This document shows, piece after piece, positions 45,466 to 56,935 of a stretch of DNA of 64,000 bases (within the stretch, counting starts at the first letter, position 1; each line of letters opens with the position of its first letter). This stretch comes from Ischnura elegans. Taxonomy: Eukaryota; Arthropoda; Insecta; Odonata; Coenagrionidae. The position numbers were made by a program, and so were the translations under genes. A model generated the notes under the pieces. That model was not told the origin of the DNA, did not search any database, and saw only the letters and a list, made by a program, of their open reading frames with translations. The stretch is from the NCBI RefSeq assembly GCF_921293095.1, contig NC_060253.1, positions 83,737,992-83,801,991 on the forward strand, written 5' to 3'.

Positions 45466-47285
45466 TTGAGTGCATTCCATGGAGAATGGACTTAAATCGC
45501 GTTCTTAAAGTGGGGAAACGGACTCTTTTACTAACTAATAAACTTTAAAAAAAAACAGTTAATATATTCCTTAAACGTGATGGAAAATGGCTCAATACAG
45601 TACTTGATTTTGCCGAATTTTGCCAAATCAAGTACTGTCTTGGTGCTGGAAGAGTTCATTATTCTTATTTAGTTTATATTCTTGATTTAAAGCAATTAAT
45701 AACTATTCCTTATGCAGCACAATTTACATGTTGCTCTAGTTTAGCCAGTGCAGATGGACGTCAATTCATGTTTTCAGGGTTGTATTGAAAGAACGAATAG
45801 GAGGAAAACGAATGCAAAAGGAAGATACAGTGACCATCCTCGGAGGCAAGAAGAACTCTTGCCAAGTGGATAAAATGCAACCCAGAATATTATGTTATGT
45901 CAGATTAAGAGGCCCTCTCAATAAGTAATTGTGTCCATGCAGCTCACCAAATTTCGGTGCAAGAATCTTCGAAAATCTGAAATGCCAGGGATATAATATT
46001 AACCCCAGCGATGAGAGAGTGACGCGAGCATATGATTTCATTTACCCGAGTGAAATTATTGTAGCAGAGGTTATATAAGAAGTTTCCAAAAATGGTTCTG
46101 TTCTCTTACTGCGACTCGAATCTTAACGTGCATTTCCACAGATCTTAGTTTCGCGTCGCATATAAAGTGCACTTTCATTTGCAAACACGGCTTTGATAGC
46201 AGTGAGGACATGCGAAATATAATTGCACGTGGGAACGAGGGCCTATGTCTCATGAATTATTGCTCGTGAGCACCTTTGTGCCTTCTTGTTTAGGTAAAAA
46301 ATGCTGTTCGTTAGGCGAAGCATGAAACAGGCACGAGTATTCAAAAGTCATCACAATTATTCTAGATTTCCTCTCCAAATAATTTAATTTTCTCTCTCTC
46401 TCTCACTGACGCTTTAAATACAATTATGGTATGCCACCAACCGTGCATAAGGTCTTCATTCAAGGAGCTGACATTGCAACAGAGTCCATTCTTAATTGCG
46501 ACAACTGACAGGGGAAGCAATATAGGCGCGATATAAGGACGTGAGAAAGTTCCATGAACGGTTGACTAGAAAAATGGCACGAGTGGCCTCAAATAGGGAT
46601 TTATTTCGAAGACAACTCCTAATGTCATAACTGATAATGACAAAAATTATGCCAATTAAACTGGAGGAAACACACAGCTTACCGAACAATGTAATGGATC
46701 TGTTTTTGAAAAAGGAAAACAATGCTTTAGCTCAGACAGTGAAAGTGATAAAAACTCGTCAGATAGTGAATGAAAAACAGTAACCTTTTATTGCTGACAG
46801 TGCTAATTGCAGAATGTTAGTTGGGAAAAGCGTAAATTGTGTTGCTTTTGTTTATGTTATGTTTGTATGGTAAAATATTCCTGAAAAATAACCATTTTGT
46901 CAGCAGCGCAGTTCATTAAGAATAATGATGTTGATATATAGGTAAGAGATTTAAATCAATACTTTATATTGAGCATAAGACATTGATTAAAATGAACTGT
47001 TATTCTTAGAAAGAATACATTATTCGATGTGAGTAATATGCCTTCCGAAGCTTTTGAAGCTAAAAGGAGTTCAAACCAAAAACAAGTTCGAAGGACTCGG
47101 CACTACAACAATACTATAAAACGACCGTTGTCTGAAGGCCTTTAAATATGTATGACAGGTTAGGAAGTGCAGGCCATGGATCATCGAGGGTTCTTGCCTA
47201 GAAATAGAGCTTGTTATATATAAAAGAGTCCGTTTCCCCACTTTAAGAACGCGATTTAAGTCCATTCTCCATGGAATGCACTCAA
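45466..47285. repeat. 1.8-kb interval bounded by perfect 65-bp inverted repeats
   Basis: 45466-45530 and 47221-47285 are exact reverse complements over 65 bp. The interior is AT-rich, without a convincing transposase frame, and holds a palindrome built on TACTTGATTTTGCC near 45601-45634. No clear TSD outside. Candidate non-autonomous TIR element or recent inverted duplication. Confidence 0.75.
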
Positions 47286-47296
47286 GTTAGTACGTG

Positions 47297-47797
47297 GGTG
47301 CTCTTTATCTTATGCTCCTAAAGCCCGTGGTGCCACTTATGGTTGTATCCAGCGTCGTTTTCTCATTACATTTTATTACGTCACGTCGCACAACTTCTGC
47401 GGCACACCTCTTTACAATCTGAAAGGGGAAAAATAACGCAATAGATTCTACACTTAATTACACTTTACACTTTACTTTATTAATCACACTATTAATCCTC
47501 GTGGAGATAATGTTTTTGCTTGGTTATGCGTTCACACGACGTTTTTGGCCTGTGCACGTACGGTCACGCAAAATGATCAATGTTATGGAGCGAGGTATAT
47601 GCTGATCTCATGCGCGGTATACGGACATCGTTTTTACATTGTTTGCTGCTACAAAATGTATACCATCATCATATCCGCTTTGTGCCTTTAAACAAAACTC
47701 CTGCCATGTGACCATGAATTCAATGTTCCAAGTTTCCCGCTTCTCTGGGTACTATCTATCCCGAGTATCGCCGGGTGGCCTGCTAGGTCCGATATAA
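47297..47797 (+). repeat. Dispersed repeat R, copy 2
   Basis: Aligned with 42760-43265. Ends at GGTCCGATATAA, where a PIF-like MITE follows. Confidence 0.65.
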
Positions 47798-47985
47798 AGG
47801 TCGTTTTACACGGGCAACGTCATTGCGCAGGTTGGCACTGGAAACATGTTGAAATAGCGAGAAAGCGAGTTTGGAATTAGATCAGGGGCTATTTTGCCGT
47901 CTCGCATCAGCGCATTCTCGCAAGGGTTCTAGAAATTCATCGCTTAACGCGACGCAATTTTGATTACGCCTTCGTACATACGTCA
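47798..47985 (+). mobile_element. PIF/Harbinger-like MITE, copy 3 (right end lost)
   Basis: Left tip AGGTCGTTTTACACGGGCAA after TAA (47795-47797). Homology to 22072-22305 fades near ACGTCACTC, so the right tip is missing. Confidence 0.7.
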
Positions 47986-47997
47986 CTCATGCTCTCA

Positions 47998-48235
47998 AAA
48001 CTTGTAGTGCTACTTCAGGTAGCATCCGTCGCGTTCTTTGCATCGTTTACTCATTACCATTCGTTAAGTCACGTCATGCAACCTCTGCGGTGGGATATCC
48101 TGACGAATAGGTTCACCCCTTGACACGCTCAAGGAGAAAAACATAAAGATCCTGACGTGTGACCATGAATTCCAAGTTTCTCCCTTCTCTGTTTACTATC
48201 CTTCCCTTGCTACGCCGGGTGGCCTGCTGGTAAAC
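47998..48235 (+). repeat. Dispersed repeat R, copy 3 (internally deleted)
   Basis: Shares the start (AAGTCACGTCATGCAAC) and the end (GTGTGACCATGAATTCCAAG, GCCGGGTGGCCTGCT) with copy 2 but lacks the middle. Confidence 0.6.
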
Positions 48236-51200
48236 CATAAAACCAACTTGCGAAATTTCACTCACTCATAGATACAAATGTTTGGGGTGAACGACACGAG
48301 ATACGACAAAAAGTCATAGAAGCGACCCCCTCTAAAATCATGTGAAACCCTGGGACAAATTGTCGAAGCACAGAATTTTATATTTGTTAAATATGGGGAT
48401 TTGTTCAAAAAATGACCAACAAAATCCGACGGCGGCGCTGCGATCATCGAGAGGGCGGAGAACCAGAAAATCCTAACAACCAATTGGTTTTTGCAAACAA
48501 AAGTAGCAGAAGTGAAATAGGAAGGGAAAAAGTGGAAAATAAGAAGGAGAAGAAGGAACAGAAGCGATTAGATGAGAAAGATAGGAAGTTATCGATGTAA
48601 TTTTTGAGCGAAAGCAAGCTTGTTGCGTATATTTGGCAGGAGTTCCGAAAGTCATCGTGATTTCGTCTTCTTTGGCACGGTGGTGGTCCTTGATTTTTCA
48701 TCGTCATATATATCACCGGCCTACCTTCCGCTGAGCACTAATTTGTTGGCAATCTAATCCACAAATCCGCTGAACCTACGCAAGAATCCCAGCATTGTGT
48801 AAAAAATGGTCAATTGTGCTAATGTAATCAGCGTTAGCTATGACACTTCCATCACATATCACATTTTTAATATCAAACTGAAGAGTATGAAAACGCAAAA
48901 ATGGTTTTAATAAATTTAAATGCACACACATATTAAAACAGAATGCATTTAGTATTTAAAAAATATTATGAAATGAGAAAACGTGGCAAAAAGTACAAAT
49001 CAAGCTTACCGGCACTTAGATTTAGTACAGTGTTTTGAACACAGAGTTAGTACAGTATACATGAAATTAGCGAGTAAAAATGTATAAAAATTATAGTAAA
49101 ACTATCTTTTCCAAGGATGTAATGAATCCAATTTAGTTGTGACGGCAAATGGGTGGCAGGGTTCTTGCATCATTCCCACTTAAAATGACACAAATTTTAA
49201 TTGAAGAGGCCAATGGGGATGCAGAAATAGATTACATCGTGGATTCCAAAGCCGGCATTCAAAATCGTAATCCTGTAAGACTTCAAAAATTGTAAGGAAA
49301 CTGATTCGATAGAGATAAATGGATATCTTATGGGTTTCGTTGGTAAAAAAACGTAAATATTTCCACCAGATGTTGAGTGAAGTTAATTCATTTCGCCTAT
49401 GAAATGCTAGTAAGCATTGTACGTAGGCACAGAGTAGATATATATAGTAGATATATATCCCTACTCTGTGACGTAGGGATGAAGAAAGCGAGTAAAAATG
49501 TATAATTATTATAATAAAGCTATTTTGTCCAAGTTCATGATGAATCTAATTTATTTATGACGACTAATGTGTTTCAGGGTTCTTTCTTCATTCCCATTTT
49601 AATCAAGATTTAGTATGCATTCCTATCTTCAGTTAAATCATATTCCATTATCATCTACTTACTAGTTAAGATCATTTTACTTCTTTTATCCTAATATCAG
49701 TCCTCCAAAGAATAATCATCAATATCTCCAGCGTTGCCAAATAGGTAATTCGAAAAATTTATTTTTATAATTGTTAAAAACAAATGTAGCGTGATATCGA
49801 ATTTTAAATGTCATAAATGGAATAGGAGGAAAAATCGTTTCCAATTCACTCCTGTATTTTAAAATAACGCAATTAATCTCCGAATTTACAAACAAATTCC
49901 TCATTTTCCTTCTTTGTACGCGCAGAAAATAGTTGCATCAACCGGATATGCGATTGATTATTGGCCATTAACCATGAAATTGCGTTAGGCAATCCTCAAA
50001 AATTCATATCCCCCTCCAAACAAAAAAAAATATTTTATCATTTTAATCTCTGCTCTAAAGAGGAGCATAACCTCTGTCGATAGCAAAGCAGTGGGCCATT
50101 ATAACGTCCCTATTTGTAGCTTAACATTGGCGCGCTGGGGAACATTAATGCATAGGCATGTGCAGTCATTACTAGGTATTTTTCACTTTATTACTGCGGT
50201 CGAGGAAATACTGGCATCAATAATACATTTTCTTTGTATCTCAACATGCTTTCATATAGTGTATGACCGAAAAAGTAATTAGGTAATAGTTGCAAATATT
50301 GGTCCTTTAACTTTACAAATACTTAAATTTAATTCTGTACTTTATAGAAAGTGTGGATAAATATACTTGCATAAGTATAATTGAATAAGTATATATTAAT
50401 ATATTTGTCCGGTACTTTATAAAACAATGAATTTGGTTTTCTAGTTTGGACGATGGAACCTATCAAAAACTCTTGTTTATTTCTAACAGTAATCTATGGG
50501 TACTCGATCTTTTGCACGGCAATTCACCATCAAGATGAAAATTTCTACCAACGAAAACAATTTGAAACACACTGATGTCAATGCGCTTCAAACTGATCAC
50601 AGTCCAAAGTTCACATGGAGTACTGGAGAAATATAAAATGGGTATTGAAGATGCTGAAACTGAGGAAAACAAACTGTTATGATCGTCGTTCCCCGCGGTC
50701 ATACTTTTATGAGCCGTTTTCGCCGAATCGCGTTTGAGGAGGGCTGAAAAAAGTCTTGATTACCATGACATAAATACACCGATTCATTCCAAATAAACTC
50801 CATGGAAATGTAGCGAAACGTAAACGAATGTCACTGGGAAAGAACTCATCGCGATCTATAATGCGCTCGATTTCACCAGCTTTTCAAAATCGCGTCCGGA
50901 AGGGGAAAAATAAATAATTTAGAAGCAAATAGTTGTCAATCACAGTGATCCCTGGGCGAATATACAGTATATGTGAAGAAAATTTGTTATGAACCGTGAA
51001 GTCACGGCAGGATCTTCTTAACTCTTGTTACAATCCATTTGTGCGTGGCAGGACGGTCGAAGTTAATCCAGCTTGAAGGCTGAAAGTACCTACTTGGTGT
51101 AAGCCACGAAATTACATGCGCACGAGTTTGGAATCAAACTGTTGAATAAGCGAAAATGGGCACGAAAAACTAACTATGAATAAGCTAACGAATAATAATA

Positions 51201-51460
51201 TTGATTTTCGTTGTTTTCCTTTGTTATTTTAAAGTGAACTGTTGCTTAATAATAACGCTTTAATGGTACACGTCACGACTTTAAGGATGAAAGTACCGGT
51301 TTATGAAGTTGAAGGAGCGTAGCATCACCGAGGTACCAACTACGAGGTACCGTGCAAGCCACCACCAGGGAGTGCGGCACGGGGTCATTCAACACCAGGC
51401 GTGAAGCACTCATCCTAGCTGTAGTCAGAAATGCGCTCTATTGCCAGACAGGCCAAGCAC
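48236..51460. other. No gene recognised; minor repeats
   Basis: Frames of 60-90 aa lack motifs. A ~110-bp direct repeat starts near 49073 and 49490 (GAGTAAAAATGTATAA, CAGGGTTCTT). A hairpin CACAGAGTAG/CTACTCTGTG with an ATATAT core lies at about 49429-49471. Confidence 0.35.
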
Positions 51461-51724
51461 CAGGGATGCTGACTTACAGAAAATATTGGGGGGGGGGGTC
51501 TAAACCGGGGATCTTGTCCCAGGAAATTTTAAAAGTAGTGATTTTTAAATTTTTAAGCATTTTAGAAGAGTGATATGATCAAAATTAGAACCCTGATAAC
51601 TCGAATCTCGATATCAGGATACTCCAGGGAAAATCGACAAGCCTGACACATTTTTTCCTCACACCCATAACGAATTTTTGAGGGGGCTCGGACCTCCTGA
51701 TGCCCCATGGAGTCGGCGCCACTG
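51461..51724. mobile_element. 264-bp hAT-type MITE
   Basis: Tips CAGGGATGCTGACTTAC and the inverse of CAGTGGCGCCGACTCCA, with a perfect 8-bp TSD CCAAGCAC at 51453-51460 and 51725-51732. Confidence 0.87.
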
Positions 51725-51732
51725 CCAAGCAC

Positions 51733-51903
51733 ACAGGACAACGACGCGCGGCCAGATCAGAAACTTGGAGAAGGCTAAGGACACGAATCCTGCTACCATG
51801 TAAATAACACTACTAGTTAGCAAAAGAAAGACGAAAAGTTAGCGTAGTAGGTGATTCATGCATGAGTTATAACATGCCAAGAAATTCATGCAGGTAGTTA
51901 GTA
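51733..51903. other. No feature recognised
   Basis: Short flank; continues the host sequence of the preceding MITE. Confidence 0.3.
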
Positions 51904-51911
51904 GTTTTAAA

Positions 51912-52375
51912 CAGGGATGGTCGGATCGGATCCCTCGGATCCAAATATCCGCGGATATTGCCCTTCATCGGATACATCGGAGCCAAAGTTGCGGAAGACA
52001 TCGGATCTGGATCCGAAGTTTTAAATGATAGCTTCAGTGAATGCAACACCCCATAAGGGTGGAAAGAGTTCCGATTCGATTTTCATATGCGCCGTCGCAT
52101 GCGATTCTTGTCCTATTCATGAACGGTTTTGTTTGAAAGCTCTCGCAGAGGTTACGAAGGAGAATTTCAGCCGTGGAAAATAAAAAAGGCAAAATACGAC
52201 TGGCACATAGTGTGACTCTTCTCAAGAGATTGAACAATCATCGGAGGAATCTCAGCGTCAGGGATTTAAAAATGCATTTGTATTCGAAAATATCCGATCC
52301 GAAAGATCCGGCTCCGAAAATCAAGGATCCGATCCGAAATCGGATCCGAAAATATCCTGGATCCGTCCATCCCTA
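51912..52375 (-). mobile_element. 464-bp hAT-type MITE (AGGGATGGWCGGATC family), copy 2
   Basis: Perfect 8-bp TSD GTTTTAAA at 51904-51911 and 52376-52383. Inverted relative to 37063-37526 and of the same length. Confidence 0.9.
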
Positions 52376-52470
52376 GTTTTAAATATTATAAGTGATTAAC
52401 TATTCGTGCAGAGTCTATTTTATCTACTAGTAGTCCAAATCAAGCTATCCAAGAGCTAAGATACCGCAGG

Positions 52471-52737
52471 TAGTGGCGTAACTATGGGGGATGAGGGGAT
52501 AGATCCCCCCCAAAGCCACAGAGAAATAAAAGAAATATTTAAAACTATTGTCTAGTTTTGACATATATTTTCTGCATCTGCTTAACGTTAAAGATCATTT
52601 ATCAATGATGTAAAATATGTTTCCAGGTATATTATTTTTCAAAAATTTTCCCCGGATCCGCGGAGTTGCCTTAGGGGTGGGGGGATCGAGCCTTTAGGCC
52701 CCCCCATCCCACCTCAAAGCATATTCCAATACCACTG
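52471..52737. mobile_element. 267-bp hAT-type MITE
   Basis: Left tip TAGTGGCGTAAC; right tip CCAATACCACTG (inverse CAGTGGTATTGG). Flanking 8-mers ACCGCAGG (52463-52470) and ACCGCAGT (52738-52745) match 7 of 8. Confidence 0.82.
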
Positions 52738-52745
52738 ACCGCAGT

Positions 52746-53925
52746 TATTGTGGTACGCGAAAAAAACGACATCTTAAATCTATCGATTCTGCGGTCTATT
52801 TCACCAATCTTATCCTTGTGATCGTAATAATGACTAGGATCTCTAAAATATCTTGAAAACCAGGCAAAATGTTTTCTACTTGAGATATCCGCAAAATATT
52901 TTAAACTCAGAGACTCGGTAACTAGTAATTTTATTGAAGAAAAACTTCAGCCTTCGTCAGAAATACCTCTTTTCTACAAGTACCATAGGTTTTAATGGCG
53001 TGCGTTGAACAGAGAGGGAGCTGATACAGATCTTGTGAAGTGCGACCAAATCAGAGCTGGGGTGTGGTAGAGGTTCGTTCTAGTCCGCGGGCGGCGCCAC
53101 TTTCGCTCTTCGATCTTCGTCGCCTTCAGATCGCTCTTGAGCACGTTCCGACATGTCCTCTCATGATCATCCCTCCATTCATTGTCGTCATCGTTTCTCT
53201 CTTTTCCCAAAAACTATTGTCGTCTCAGGTCCACGTGGAACTAATTATTACGCCCACTGTGGCGAATTCAAAACTTTCGTGTATTTAAACTACATTTAGG
53301 AGGTCATACTTAGGGATTGAGGTTTTCAATACTTTTCCGATAAAAATAAAAAAAAGGAAAAATTTCTTTTTGCAGAAAAAATGTTGCTTTTAATTACGCA
53401 CGGTATTGAAAACATATTTAAAAGTAGTACGTAAAAGTTGACTGTGTTTGAATTTATGTATCTTTTTGTATTTTATTCTTATTCTTTATTTTTGTATTTT
53501 TACATGATTATATCATATTATAAAATTGTTAATGGAGTATTCAATTTATTTTATGGCCTGAGCTCTATTGGTCTGTAACACTATTAGATTAAAGAACCTT
53601 TGATTTTCTCTATGGATATACGTGATCTTAAGTCAGGCAATGGCCTAAAAAGAATTTGAATAAATCCGAATTAGTTCTAATCAGTTATGTTTTGCACGGA
53701 TGTAATAAACCAATTACAATGCATCCTGTTCGCTTTTATGAAAATACCTCTTATGTAACTTGATAAAAATTGGTATATTACAGTTTTTTCCTCATCCAAA
53801 ATTCAATGCGAAGAAGCGCCTGACCTTTAAATTGGATACTTTCGGGCTCATTTTAGCGAAAATTCATGGTTGATACGAGATGTGAACTTTGTGCACGATA
53901 TTCACTTAAAATGTCTCTTTGATAT
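52746..53925. other. No gene recognised
   Basis: Overlapping frames near 52992-53288 lack motifs. AT-rich from 53340 to 53760. Confidence 0.3.
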
Positions 53926-54235
53926 ACGACAGGCTTTGTCCAGCAGTGGACATCATCAGTCATACTTTACAGATTCTGTTTCCTGCTATATAGGTCAAAA
54001 TGCGTCTGCGAGTGAATAATATAGGGGCAAGGGTTTTGGGTAGGAAAAATAGACTTTAAAACCCATGTCTTCTTTTTAAGAGGTAAGGAATGGTGAAATG
54101 TGGGTGATTGTGTTTTGAGGAAGGTGCGTTGCTGTGAGGGAGGGTAATTACAAGCATAAAACTAAGACTTTGAGTACGCGATGTGTTTTCGGGATCGCCT
54201 CCGGGTCAGGAATAGCATTACTACCGACGCGGAGG
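53926..54235 (-). mobile_element. Penelope-like terminal fragments
   Basis: Minus strand: CTGATGA (53959-53953), a stem GTCC..GGAC and GTC (53930-53928), hammerhead order with the GAAA box altered. Near 54185-54230 the minus strand carries GTAGTAATGCTATTCCTGAC and CGGAGGCGATCCCG, like PLE pseudo-LTR sequence. Confidence 0.5.
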
Positions 54236-54239
54236 CGGA

Positions 54240-55165
54240 AATCGAAAAAAGCTGGCCAAACCTCGAAATCAATTTTTTTGAGCTAGGAAGTGGACACTTC
54301 GCTTTCATATTTTAAACTAAATTCATCATAATTTGCCTGATTATTTCTTTCCTGTGTCTTCACGTTAACGATATATTTGAGGTCAAATTTGAACAAATTT
54401 AGCAAAAAACGTCCACCCTCGATTGTTTCTGAAAACTGGCAACTTTATCCTCATGCGATGGTTTCATTAATAGTTTCATTGACAACAATGTTATATCATC
54501 TTAATTAACAATTATTTTTCTTCCATTTGGAGGATTTTTAAAGATTTTTTAAATCATCAACCTTAGATATATATAACAAAATGGCGGAGCCTGTTTTTAG
54601 CCAATTATTTACATAAACGTAGAGAAAAAGTAGATACTTCTGCGGACTTCCGCCAAGTGACTTATACCACGTTGTTATATGAAGCTTCCACATTGTGAAT
54701 CTAACGTAAAATCTTATTTTTATTCCATTTGGGGGGTTTTCAAAGATTTTTAAATCATCAACCTTAAATATGTATATAACAAATGGCGGAGCCTGTTTTC
54801 AGCCAATTTTTTGCATAAACGTAGAGAAAAAGTAGATATTTCCGCGTAATTCCGCCAAGTGACTTATACAACGTTGTTCTATGAAGCTTCCACATTGTAA
54901 TTCTACAGTAAAATCTTGCACCAACTTGCAACCCCGAATTTTACGTCTTTTTTTCGAGAGTGCGGTCGACTCCGGTTCCGGCCGGCGGCGGCTGAGAGTG
55001 CCGCGACGCGGCAAGCGTCTCGATATGATATGGCCACTTTCACTTTTATATCTTTATAATAGATATAAAAGTGACAGAAAAGAATCACCAGAAATTAAAA
55101 TTTATAAATATTGCTACGAATGACACTTATTATGCAATCGCTGGGCACTGCAAGAGGTACACTGA
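54240..55165 (+). repeat. Dispersed repeat Q, copy 2, with internal 202-bp duplication
   Basis: Collinear with 44715-45450 except that about 54512-54713 is duplicated at 54714-54915 (AATGGCGGAGCCTG occurs twice). Ends at CACTGAAAG, where PLE sequence starts. Confidence 0.75.
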
Positions 55166-55179
55166 AAGTACAGAAGCCA

Positions 55180-55535
55180 TTACTGCCGACGTTTCGATGT
55201 CCGACTCGGCTATAGTCCTCAGAGCTATGACAGTTTTGGTTATTGACAGTTTTCTATTTTATGGTAGACTTGTAATGACGGAAAGAGAAGAGTTTTATTT
55301 AGCAATAATTTCTTTTACTCATGCATTTGCGATAAATTTCACATCTTGGCTAATCATTTATATGAGTCTTTTGTCTCGATATACGACTCTCATGTCAACA
55401 CATTGAGAGGCTCTTGATAAAATAGTAGTCGAAAGAGGAGGTACCGTTTTCCGAGAGTCAATTACCTTACTGTTTTTCACTCATAGCCCTGAAGACGATG
55501 GCCGAGTCGGACATTGGAAAGTCGGCAGTGATGCA
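55180..55535. mobile_element. Penelope-like inverted termini, pair 1
   Basis: About 55188-55222 (minus: CTGAGGA, stem CCGA/TCGG, GAAAC, GTC) is inverted relative to about 55488-55530 (plus: CTGAAGA, CCGAGTCGGACAT, GGAAAGTC). Both fit a PLE terminal hammerhead-like layout; the right one is more decayed. Confidence 0.55.
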
Positions 55536-55599
55536 GTTCCTGACCCGGTGTTGATCCCGAGAACTGTTCACGCAATACATATATTTGCCGGAAAAGCAC

Positions 55600-56115
55600 C
55601 AAATCTTTGGCGGTGAATTCTTCTCGGGTTTCCATCCGGGTGAGCTCCATCTCGATCGCTGCCGATGTTTCGATAGAATCCTTTTCTATCGTCATCAGGG
55701 CCGATGATGCCAGTAGGAAAGTGCCAGGTTTATATATCCTCGGTCGTTATGTTGGGTCGTTCTGATTGGCGGAGAAAGAGTGCGCTTTTCCCGCCACACT
55801 CAAAATCGGGTTCCATGCCTTACTCAAGTTGAAACCCTTCTTCAGTCCTTGAACAGAGACGAGGGTTTCAACTTGAGTAAGGCATGGAACCCGATTTTGA
55901 AAGTGGCGGGAAAAGCGCACTCTTTCTCCGCCAATCAGAACGACCCAACATAACGACCGAGGATATATTAACCTGGCACTTTCCTACTGGCATCATCGGC
56001 CCTGATGGCGATAGAAAAGGATTCTATCGAAACGTCGGCAGCGATGGAGATGGAGCTCACCCGGATGGAAACCCGAGAAGAATTCACCGCCATCATACGC
56101 CGGGAAAAAGTGAAA
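55600..56115. mobile_element. Penelope-like inverted termini, pair 2: ~250-bp hairpin arms
   Basis: Arms about 55600-55832 and 55865-56115 are near-complementary; the loop is about 30 bp. Minus left arm: CTGATGA (55698-55692), stem CGATAGAA/TTCTATCG, GAAAC (55671-55667), ATC. Plus right arm: CTGATGG (56002-56008), the same stem, GAAAC (56029-56033), GTC (56034-56036). Each arm thus has one changed core base. Confidence 0.75.
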
Positions 56116-56249
56116 TCTTACACACCAAATCTTTCTTCAAGGCATGATTGTTAATACCTGTTATACGTACCCCAAACCCTTACCGCCGTTTTTTACTCGC
56201 TGACGTATTTCAACCATGAACTATATGTGTGTAAGGAATAAAGGATCTT

Positions 56250-56871
56250 GTTAAATAAAAACTTTTGGGCTATGTTGAAGTTATTTCGGGTTTCCTACCG
56301 GATGAGGTTCTCCATCTCTGCCGACGTTTCGATGGTCGTGTCGTCCATCGTCATCAGGGATGGACGACACGACCATCGAAACGTCGGCAGAGATGGAGAA
56401 CCTCATCCGGTGGGAAACCCGAAATAACTTCAACGTCATCATACGCCGGGAAAACCTCAGATCTTTCTTCACTTTTGGGCTATGTCGCCGCGTCAGTTTT
56501 TAGGTGGCTCCAACGTTTCCCGACCGATGCTGTTGGCTTTCTCAAGGGAATCGAATGATTCCCTTGAGAAAGCGACCATATGTATGCTACCCATGAGAAT
56601 AATTTTCTTTGAATCATTTCAGGATTTCATAAATGCACCATCTCCTTTTAAAATTAATGAATCATTCCATCACTCACTAACTTAACTCAATGATACAACC
56701 TGAATTAGTTGGATTCGATATGTGATGCTAGAACTCACCCTTAAATAAGGGATCAAACGATCCTCAAGGGAATCAAACAATTCCCTTGAGAAAGCGACCA
56801 GCATCGGTCGGGAAACGTTTGGGCCACCCAAAAATCGACGCGGCGACATAGCCCAAAAGTTTTTATTTAAC
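56250..56871. mobile_element. Nested fold-back of Penelope-like termini, pairs 3 and 4
   Basis: Outer arms 56250-56274 and 56847-56871 are exact 25-bp inverses. Inside, about 56283-56350 pairs with about 56357-56430: minus CTGATGA 56357-56351, 6-bp stem CGATGG/CCATCG, GAAAC 56330-56326, GTC 56325-56323, an intact-looking hammerhead core. About 56475-56570 pairs with 56760-56860, including the words CTCAAGGGAATC and GGGAAACGTT. Confidence 0.75.
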
Positions 56872-56935
56872 ATGACGAGTACCCGCGAAAGCTTTAACGA
56901 ACAATAAAGGATCTGTATCGTATGACTGGGGAGTG

